NCBI RefSeq assembly: GCF_024489055.1
Contig: NC_090228.1
Location: forward strand, 39,209,709-39,273,708
DNA from: Chanodichthys erythropterus
Taxonomy: Eukaryota > Chordata > Actinopteri > Cypriniformes > Xenocyprididae
DNA: 64,000 bases
Direction: 5' to 3'
A program made the position numbers and the translations under genes. Below, piece by piece: positions 62,001 through 64,000 of this stretch. Positions within the stretch are counted from its first letter, which is position 1. The number at the start of each line of letters is the position of its first letter. The notes under the pieces are model-generated. The model saw only the letters and a program-made list of their open reading frames with translations, was not told where the DNA came from and ran no database searches.

Positions 62001-63469
62001 GTTCAGCTGCTCGTGATGCATGTGTTGCACAATTGCTTCAGTGGCCTTGTTCAGCTCCCACAACACTCGCTCCTGCTCTGCTTTATACTACAGTAACGTT
62101 AATAATCTCATCCATGAACATGATTTCTGCCTGAGTCCTATCCCGATTTATTTCCACTGGCTGTGAGGTGAAGAATAGGCGAAACAAAGGTGTAGCTTGA
62201 TGACACCAAGTTTGAGCCCAGAATCTTGGGACATCACAGTCTTCACCTCACAGCCACAGCCCTCACAGCCTCACCTCACACCTCACAGCCCCCATAATAC
62301 AGTTATTTGTCTCCAGTTCTGGTTACTGCCTCACCTGGAGTTAGAGGTCACTGTTCCATCACAGAACTTAAAAGGTTCATGCATGGATCCGTCACTCTTC
62401 ATAGACACACAGCTGGACTCTGGAGATGCTGTTCTCCGATTCTTGTACTGAACAACATCCTGCTCCTCTCTCTCCTCATTAGAACTGCTTTTAGAGGCAG
62501 TGTTCTTCAATGTCTCCATTAAGATTTCAGTTCTGCATTTGAAAATATAAAACTTTCATTAACATATCTTGAGAGCACTATGTTTTGTTCCATCCTTCTG
62601 AACTCTTGTTTTGAAACATGTCTGAAAAGACCTTAGAAAAAATGAGTACTTCAGCAAACAACAATTAAAGGGCCATGAATTGGTAGGGTTCTTGATTGGA
62701 CCAGTCTGTACCAATCACGTTTTCCCCACACTGTGCAAGGTAACTATACAGTATATGCTGGTGACCCCACCTGTGCGACAATCACCAAAGATGTTTAAGT
62801 GGCATTGTGTAACAAGGTATTTATGCTCACATCTATGATAACTATTATTAATTTGAGTTGTTAATTTGAACCTTTAATGAAAAGGTTCCTTGTATGTTCA
62901 CAACATTGAGAGATTTTTCCTTGAGAAAAATTAAATATCAGGTACAGTGGCTACATGTTATCCAAATAAATCAATATTAAATTAAGATCGGAATCATATC
63001 ACAAATCTTGAAACTTGTGTCAAGCCCTACTAAAAACAGTAGGTTATTAGTTATTGTACTGTGACCATTGTAACATGTAGCCACTTAATGAAATTCTGTT
63101 TAGTTACCAAATGTTTTGAAAAATCACAATACACTTATGATGCAAGTTTTTTTTTTATTATTTTACAACAATTACAGCCCCCTTCTTTTGATATAGACAC
63201 ATCAATAATTAAGATGATCTCTTTATCACTGATGTTTGTTATAAAGCTGTTATTTGTCTCAAGTGTCTCACCTGGGGTTAGAGGTCACTGTTCCATCACA
63301 GAACTTACAAGGTTCAAGCATGGAACTGTCACTCTTCATAGACACACAGCTGGGCTCTGGAGATGATGTTCTTCGATTCTTGTACTGAACAACATCCTGC
63401 TCCTCTCTCTCCTCATTAGAACTCCTTTTATAGGCAGTTTTATTCAATGTCTCCATTAAGATTTCAGTT
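18552..63469 (-). CDS. NLRC3-like NLR with N-terminal peptide repeats, FISNA-NACHT, LRRs and C-terminal B30.2
   Basis: Ten exons, each bounded by GT/AG signals, join without a frame break: 63272-63469, 62335-62532, 51820-53673, 40978-41151, 35663-35836, 30855-31025, 30560-30733, 26851-27015, 19195-19241 and 18552-19123. From the first ATG (63456) the sum is 3,714 nt, giving 1,237 residues plus stop. Domain order is two ~66-residue peptide repeats, FISNA, NACHT ATPase with Walker A GIAGIGKT and Walker B FIFDGLDES, winged helix (LSFQEFLAAFYVF), five LRR exons, linker and PRY-SPRY. This is the layout of the expanded fish NLR-B30.2 family, thought to be cytosolic innate sensors; the ligand is unknown. 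Introns total ~41 kb and are full of transposons. The first exon may have upstream partners outside the window. Weak points: no transcript evidence, and the exons could in principle belong to two neighbouring fragments. Confidence 0.8.
19195..19241 (-). CDS. NLR linker exon, 47 bp
   Basis: Acceptor GTTTTACAG and donor GTACGT enclose a frame reading VEHGGEFRITAGLYK, the conserved bridge between the last LRR and B30.2 in fish NLRs. Split codons on both sides fit the neighbours. The donor runs straight into a (TG)n tract. Confidence 0.85.
19290..19527. repeat. Fragment of hAT-like short repeat
   Basis: AGTTGGGCAAGTTACTT followed by many AGTAATTAGTTAC-type words resembles the end of the hAT element at 55960 (CAGTGTTGGGCACGTTACTT). 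Only one end is visible. The remainder has no recognised feature. Confidence 0.5.
19677..20517 (+). pseudogene. L1 ORF1 (coiled coil, RRM and C-terminal domain), one frameshift
   Basis: The first frame (from ATG 19677) has a basic start, an acidic low-complexity stretch (about residues 20-45), a heptad-rich coiled coil (about 50-125), and the start of the RRM-like core (ENRSRRDNLRLVCLPE). One lost or gained base near 20190-20205 moves the rest (QPRTVIMKFLNFKQKE to GDRTVIMNSPEEVEKYM) into a neighbouring frame. This is the RNA-binding chaperone of L1 particles. Confidence 0.88.
21250..24684 (+). pseudogene. L1 ORF2 (endonuclease and reverse transcriptase), broken
   Basis: The endonuclease begins KLLSWNCRGLGKLKK at about 21262 and is followed by a TAG. 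It keeps FLQESHM, GDMNCTLDP and SRIDYFLVS, then shifts frame before SDHAPVSLSY (about 21940). A TAA follows at 22224. The RT has GPDGLPIDIYK, a TGA at 22846, LALDAEKAFDRVEW, SRGCRQGSPLSPLLF and FADDVILF (23346). Just after this (about 23430) the frame jumps to a block that in another frame reads GGLQCPNFKWYY, so about 170 residues of RT thumb and connection are deleted. From 23593 the C-terminal domain is open for 364 codons with a zinc-knuckle-like CPKC-x2-CKGTYFHCIWEC. Cannot retrotranspose. Confidence 0.9.
25050..26815 (+). pseudogene. Second L1 ORF2 3' fragment
   Basis: Starting at GKISGYKVN (about 25060) the sequence follows the L1 RT thumb (YLGVWVTHNYKDL, DFDQWDHRPLSVGGRINTVK, ISTFIWN, EGGMALPNFMYYY) and the C-terminal region, with many stops after about 25940. 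A (CAAA)n expansion lies at 25433-25470. It is less similar to the 19.5-kb L1 than expected for the same subfamily. It ends in an AATAAA-rich tail near 26800, ~40 bp before the last LRR exon, so it shortens that exon's flanking intron to almost nothing. Confidence 0.82.
26851..27015 (-). CDS. NLR LRR exon 5, 165 bp
   Basis: Acceptor TATGTGTTTGTAG at 27015; frame LSGCMVTEESCHYVSSALSS, then LRELDLSYNHLGESGVKLLS. After DACTHSNCTP it ends at AA/GTATGT. The last ~12 residues differ from what is usual for this exon class and it is three codons shorter than the 174-bp exons, but the phase is kept and the codon split with the linker exon still works. The donor lies only ~35 bp from the L1 tail. Confidence 0.8.
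27016..30559. other. NLR intron; no gene recognised
   Basis: It holds A/T runs at about 27640-27680 and three diverged ~120-bp tandem repeats at 29531-29850 marked by AGTTGTTATA at about 29539, 29665 and 29783. An unclassified stretch at 28850-29300 resembles transposon-type sequence (ATGAATAAAAGCAACAGGTA). I found no exon and no clean element borders. Confidence 0.5.
30560..30733 (-). CDS. NLR LRR exon 4, 174 bp
   Basis: Acceptor TTTTTGTTCAG at 30733 and donor GAG/GTAAAT. Frame FSICNLTTQSCESLSSVLQS, then LKELDLSKNDLQDSGVKLLS and SPNCQLQILR: two LRR motifs of the NLR ribonuclease-inhibitor type. It is closely related to LRR exon 2 at 35.7 kb, including flanking intron sequence. Confidence 0.9.
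30855..31025 (-). CDS. NLR LRR exon 3, 171 bp
   Basis: Acceptor TTCAACACAG and donor GAG/GTTACA. Frame LQSCNLTGHCCESLSSVLQF, then LRELDLSNNDLYDSGVKLLS and SPKCQLEILR. One codon is missing in the loop before LRELDL compared with its 174-bp sisters; the reading frame is kept. Confidence 0.88.
31026..31780. other. NLR intron, unclassified sequence
   Basis: A GC-richer block at 31195-31460 (GTCGGGTGGACGGGCCC, CCAAGGCTCACAGC) stands out from the AT-rich background and may be an old retrogene or transposon piece; I could not name it. Confidence 0.35.
31781..32930 (+). pseudogene. Tc1/mariner-type transposase relic
   Basis: From ATG 31930 the sequence reads MKSKELSIDL and then meets a stop. Further conserved blocks in shifting frames include LYGRVARQKPLLSKRQMTAH, SDETKI, KPGTAHHLANTIPTVKHGG, QQDNDPKYTA and NPIDPWRDLKMAV. 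The catalytic triad is DDE type, but the last acidic residue of NPIE is Asp here and frameshifts are many. Upstream, TATATAAGG at about 31882 precedes the coding start. Terminal inverted repeats were not identified. It is a dead copy in the NLR intron. Confidence 0.85.
32931..35662. other. NLR intron with repeat fragments
   Basis: It includes a block at 34480-34840 (GGCGTGGTTCAGCGAAG, GATAAAATGCCAGGAGAAG, GAATAAAGCCTCAGTC) that has a promoter-like and polyadenylation-like layout and a partial relative at about 60915. There is also a (TA)n/(T)n tract at 35019-35072. At 35385-35662 the sequence is the intron copy shared with 30290-30559. No coding exon recognised. Confidence 0.45.
35663..35836 (-). 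CDS. NLR LRR exon 2, 174 bp
   Basis: Acceptor TTTTTTATTCAG and donor GAG/GTAAAT. Frame FPVCNLTAQSCESLSSVLQS, then LRELDLSNNDLQDLGVKLLS and SPNFQLQILR. Near-duplicate of LRR exon 4. The acceptor side is only ~15 bp from the border of the 5-kb terminal-inverted-repeat element, so that insertion has removed most of the natural polypyrimidine and branch region. Confidence 0.88.
35851..40893. mobile_element. ~5-kb terminal-inverted-repeat element, superfamily unknown
   Basis: Left 35910-36060 (ACACGCAATGGGGAAC, GTGACCCGGTGTCTGAAAG, CCAACTATCCAAC, TATAAAGGAG) pairs with right 40725-40855 in inverted order. At the left edge a 58-bp block (GTCTCAGGTTACGTATGTAA) is also present inverted at 36112-36170, and the sequence just inside it (CCTTTCGAAAGGGAACTTCA) matches the extreme right end. 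TATAAAGG boxes point inward from both ends (36027 and, on the minus strand, 40741). The body has long tandem units of about 460-625 bp. I found no recognisable transposase. It lies in the intron between LRR exons 1 and 2. Confidence 0.75.
37165..38680. repeat. Long-unit tandem repeat inside the 5-kb element
   Basis: GTAAAAGCACC... CAAGAGGAGTAC ... ACGTGGCATCAGC recurs from about 37165, 37625 and 38250, and AGTCAGCTAAAAA ... CAGCCTGTTTGCAGAATAAA recurs at about 37903 and 38517 (spacing ~614 bp). Units are diverged. Open frames in this stretch are short and follow the repeat, so I do not call genes. Confidence 0.7.
40978..41151 (-). CDS. NLR LRR exon 1, 174 bp
   Basis: Acceptor ATCTCTACACAG at 41151 and donor GAG/GTTTGA. 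Frame LHGCNLTGHCCESLSSALQS, then LREMDLSNNDLQDSGVKLLS and SPNCQLEILR. Its first base completes the split codon left by the NACHT exon (CT+A). The donor is ~85 bp from the 5-kb element's right end. Confidence 0.88.
41152..43291. other. NLR intron with repeat fragments
   Basis: GGGCTGTAATAAACGATTAA at 41266 looks like a hAT end. 42122-42340 is open and starts DYYISKKTKTADGG, which may be the start of a hAT-type protein, but I cannot confirm it. 42520-42680 carries inverted words of the 1-1.9 kb repeat family (CTTCCTGTTGCCAGTGGGTG). ACCCTCTGGAGTCTGAGG at 42701 is another common repeat start. Confidence 0.45.
43457..44300 (+). pseudogene. ZBED-like hAT transposase, 5' coding block
   Basis: It starts MEENTVNTAEDDL and VIWRWFGFKISDEQQKQ (BED-finger aromatic start). 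After a one-base shift at about 43575 it continues with CKECHKTI and LFHHLQHHHKVQYDECLE, so the zinc ligands survive but in another frame. The hinge follows (PEKFSVPKQSLLEALF, RWCDITNVVAYHIAKDM), then a stop at 43929, then IWTSRTYEPYRSLTIHFIE and VAITTDN, the RNase H-like catalytic start. Another shift comes just before ELKKWLRMQCFCHRLHLAIG. Two or more frameshifts and a stop show it is inactive. Related to the family that gave rise to ZBED1/ZBED4-type genes. Confidence 0.82.
44670..48170 (-). pseudogene. L2-type LINE, broken by a hAT insertion
   Basis: On the minus strand the order is: a pre-RT region (48089-47740, ETWYKYQKTVKAEKTKY), the inserted hAT, then RT blocks PLIKKSNLDTTVLSNYRTVS, LLDLTSAFDTTDHNILLSRL, FGVPLGSIFGPMLFSLYM, a TAG, HCYADDTQID, NESKTEIIIFGPN, and the C-terminal LQLVQNAAARLLTRTRKQEH to APNLWNSLPF, ending near 44743. 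At least three frame breaks. The 3' region down to about 44670 is A-rich. The 1919-2503 fragment belongs to the same broad group. Confidence 0.88.
46149..47731 (+). mobile_element. 1,583-bp hAT element with 8-bp target duplication inside the L2
   Basis: GTTTCATC flanks it at 46141-46148 and 47732-47739. The termini are CAGGCCCGCACTTGG and, inverted, CAGGGCTGGACTGGG. Removing it restores continuity of the L2. Inside, from ATG 46375, MEKQKRKCKGGAEKLRVKK and, after a shift, AKITDMFS resemble the first exon of a TTF-type zinc-finger hAT transposase; nothing of the catalytic core remains. A GAC-repeat (about 46692-46712) and several T runs are present. Confidence 0.88.
48303..48775 (+). pseudogene. 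ZBED-like hAT transposase, 3' coding block
   Basis: After a CTGACAG acceptor the frame reads TWMDDSRITRAISLCKKVVS, SWKKRRELTEVQIQLGLPAH and ITESAT, then in shifted frames LQDFTDALSGEEYVTISYV and EYLTANYADPATTDLLGKER. These are the middle of a ZBED-type hAT transposase. The segment that should lie between ITESAT and LQDFTDAL is shortened and the C-terminal dimerisation domain is missing. Confidence 0.8.
48905..49570 (-). pseudogene. L1 RT fragment
   Basis: Minus strand: DDVLLYISEPEKSIPMLLK-like palm at about 49510-49430 with stops, then VMMIINILPKFYLFQSLPCY, FSRFIWDHKMP and DKGGVALPNFQFYYQ (49151-48912). The order matches the RT palm-to-thumb part of L1 ORF2. It abuts the truncated hAT block. 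Confidence 0.75.
49804..51703. mobile_element. 1.9-kb TTAA-flanked foldback element
   Basis: TTAA at 49800-49803 and 51704-51707 flank inverted ends AGTATTAGTTCACTTTTAAA and AGGATTAGTTCACTTTTAAA. The arms pair over more than 450 bp (TTTACTCACCCCCATG, ACCAGACGGT, GATCGTTTCGCTAGATAAGA complement, CGTGACGTCACG, AACGCCGTTTACAAAAA). An ~87-bp segment (about 50270-50355) is present only in the left arm, and a nested MITE lies in the centre. No transposase. The element lies in the intron just downstream of the NACHT exon, with ~110 bp between it and the exon's donor. Confidence 0.88.
50466..50917. mobile_element. Nested ~450-bp MITE
   Basis: Left AAAGGGGGCCGCACACCGGA and right, inverted, AAGGGGATTGCACACCGGAC are imperfect terminal repeats. 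GGCGCTCTGTGGCGCAGCAG lies inside. It sits in the centre of the TTAA foldback. Target duplication not certain. Confidence 0.65.
51820..53673 (-). CDS. NLR exon: FISNA and NACHT domains
   Basis: The acceptor is TTTCTGCTATGTGGATAG at 53673, so the upstream Met-containing stretch is intron. The exon is 1,854 bp, open throughout, and ends GCTCT/GTGAGT. Residues ~1-30 are a linker (DDQTGDLQQDSHQPADAELQ). Residues ~25-95 are FISNA (HKTSMKNRYERLFEGI). NACHT follows with Walker A GIAGIGKT, FMFVLPFRELN, Walker B VLFIFDGLDES, and the sensor-1 region WITSRPAA. Then come the winged-helix LSFQEFLAAFYVF and the NLR helical region to MLQMSEEVLDEFDLMKYN and MNCRKAL. All ATP-binding motifs are present. In this family NACHT drives nucleotide-dependent self-association; what this one senses is unknown. 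Confidence 0.93.
54050..55430 (-). pseudogene. Degraded L1 ORF2 fragment
   Basis: From 55360 down: CPMSPLMFAMAIKALEVAIR, GKKSHKFSLYLNDILIF and HLIDLISNFGIKI, an L1 palm in which the catalytic YADD is changed to YLND. Further down (54290-54120) KKRPRLRYSYISLPSRLRGL and APSFKLYI match the C-terminal thumb region. The region between is AT-rich and may be a deleted or replaced part. Inactive. Confidence 0.75.
55431..55951. other. NLR intron, nothing recognised
   Basis: AT-rich sequence without exon, repeat border or inverted ends that I can support. Confidence 0.4.
55960..57455. mobile_element. 1,496-bp non-autonomous hAT element with perfect target duplication
   Basis: TTTATGAT is found at 55952-55959 and again at 57456-57463. 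The ends are CAGTGTTGGGCACGTTACTT and, inverted, CAGTGATGGGAATAACGG. AGTAACTAATTAC-type words line both ends. No transposase frame. A (CA)n-like CAGACACACACACAGCG is at about 57163. In the intron between N-terminal exon 2 and the NACHT exon. Confidence 0.92.
57464..58421. other. NLR intron, with a GC-rich palindromic stretch
   Basis: 57785-57845 is strikingly GC-rich with interlocking GGCCGGC/GCCGGCC words (GGCCCGGCCGGCAAGGCCGG). Downstream at 58140-58205 is a T/G-rich tract ending AATAAATATTG. This could be an LTR or gene-derived fragment, but I could not define ends. Confidence 0.4.
58430..60262. mobile_element. 1,833-bp hAT element with perfect target duplication
   Basis: GTTAATTC occurs at 58422-58429 and 60263-60270. 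Termini are CAGGGCTCTGAACCGGTTC and, inverted, CAGGGCTTAAAAACGGAAAG. AACGTTATT words appear near both ends in opposite orientation. No convincing transposase; open frames inside are short. Confidence 0.92.
60297..60520. mobile_element. ~220-bp foldback MITE
   Basis: TTACTCACCCTTATGTTGTT and CCAAACCTGTATGAG at the left are repeated inverted (CTCATACAGGTTTGGAACAA, CATAAGGGTGAGTAAAT) at the right with ~90 bp between. A hairpin family common in cyprinid genomes (recalled). Confidence 0.85.
60521..62334. other. NLR intron with a copy of the N-terminal exon flank and an inserted repeat
   Basis: 61110-61275 (TTTTCCCCACACTGTGCAAG, GATAACTATTATTAA) is a diverged copy of 62690-62850, part of the exon tandem duplication. 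Right after it at 61275 TTAAAGGTACAATATGTAAA begins a stretch with no counterpart in the other copy, so it is probably an insertion, with its right border near 62190. 62230-62290 has short CACAGCC/CACCTCACA repeats. Confidence 0.6.
62335..62532 (-). CDS. NLR N-terminal peptide-repeat exon, second copy
   Basis: Acceptor TTCAAATGCAG and donor CCAG/GTGAGG enclose 198 bp. Frame TEILMETLKNTASKSSSNEE, then EQDVVQYKNRRTASPESSC and VSMKSDGSMHEPFKF, ending DGTVTSNSR. Both exon ends have the same codon split, so the exon can be skipped or repeated without frame loss. These repeated N-terminal peptides are typical of some fish NLR groups; their role is unknown. Confidence 0.85.
62533..63271. other. Intron between the two N-terminal exons
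   Basis: It contains the flank sequence 62690-62850 shared with 61110-61275. No other feature recognised. Confidence 0.5.
63272..63469 (-). CDS. NLR N-terminal peptide-repeat exon, first copy in window
   Basis: Same borders and length (198 bp) as the exon 937 bp downstream. Frame TEILMETLNKTAYKRSSNEE, then EQDVVQYKNRRTSSPEPSC and DGTVTSNPR. About ten of 62 residues differ between copies. The Met after TEIL (63456) is a possible start, but because the exon also has an acceptor with an open codon split it may instead be internal, with more copies or the true first exon beyond base 64000. Confidence 0.83.
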
Positions 63470-64000
63470 CTGCATTTGAAGATATAAAACTTTCATTAAA
63501 GGTACCATCGAACTGAAAATTGAATTTACCTCGGCATAGTTGAATAACAAGAGTTCAGTACATGGAAATGACATACAGTGAGTCTCAAACTCCATTATTT
63601 CCTCCATCTTATGTAAATCTCATTGGTTTAAAAGACCTCAGAAGAACAGGAGAATCTCAACATAACACTGACTGTTACGTAACAGTCGGGATCATTAATA
63701 TGTACGCCCCCAATATTTGCATATGCCAGCCCATGCTCTAGGCATTACACAAGGGCAGCCAGTATTAATGTCTGGATCTGTGCACAGCTGAATCATCAGA
63801 CTAGGAAAGCAAGCAAGGACAATAGCGAAAAATGGCAGATGGCGCAATAATAACTGACATGATCCATGATATCATGATATTTTTAGTGATATTTGTAAAT
63901 TGTCTTTCTAAATGTTTTGTTAGCATGTTGCTAATGTACTGTTAAATGTGGTTAAAGTTACCATCGTTTCTTACTGTATTTACGGAGACAAGAGCCGTTG
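63470..64000. other. Sequence upstream of the first visible NLR exon
   Basis: No further peptide-repeat exon or clear promoter was seen in the last 530 bp. It may be intron or 5' flank. Confidence 0.4.

Overview
The window is vertebrate nuclear DNA, most likely from a cyprinid-type teleost fish. The evidence is a FISNA-NACHT/LRR/B30.2 NLR gene (the expanded fish NLRC3-like or NLR-B30.2 family) beside a finTRIM-type RING/B-box/SPRY relic, in a background crowded with hAT, L1, L2, Tc1 and TTAA-target transposons and long foldback elements. All species and family assignments come from reading motifs; no search was run.

The main gene lies on the minus strand from about 63.5 kb down to 18.55 kb. 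Ten exons can be placed by splice signals: two near-identical 198-bp N-terminal peptide exons (63.4 and 62.4 kb), one 1,854-bp FISNA-NACHT exon (53.7-51.8 kb), five leucine-rich-repeat exons of 165-174 bp (41.1, 35.7, 30.9, 30.6 and 26.9 kb), a 47-bp linker exon (19.2 kb) and a terminal PRY-SPRY exon (19.1-18.55 kb). All junction phases agree. From the first ATG of the most upstream exon they give one open frame of 1,238 codons including the stop, although the introns hold at least nine transposon insertions. The 5' end may extend past the window. Such proteins are thought to be cytosolic innate immune sensors, and the terminal B30.2 domain is thought to be the ligand-facing part.

Downstream on the same strand (17.56-14.88 kb) is a finTRIM-type gene that looks dead: the usual start is lost, B-box 2 is shortened, exon 3 is cut off by about 1.1 kb of foreign DNA, and the SPRY exon has a deletion and a frameshift.

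Layout. 1-1904: tandem higher-order repeat. 1919-2503: L2 fragment. 4404-6395: foldback element with a one-sided 69-bp minisatellite. 8066-10722: hAT relic carrying a TTAA MITE. 11283-14370: large inverted-terminus element with three tRNA-like modules. 14606-14802: palindromic MITE. 14875-17555: TRIM relic. 18552-63469: NLR gene. Its introns contain a near full-length L1 with target-site duplication (19542-24915), a second L1 tail (25050-26815), a Tc1 relic (about 31.8-32.9 kb), a 5-kb terminal-inverted-repeat element (35851-40893), a hAT holding an L2 that itself holds another hAT (43292-48775), L1 scraps, a 1.9-kb TTAA foldback (49804-51703), two hAT elements with perfect 8-bp target duplications (55960-57455 and 58430-60262) and several small MITEs. 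No ordinary rRNA, functional tRNA, CRISPR or bacterial feature was seen.
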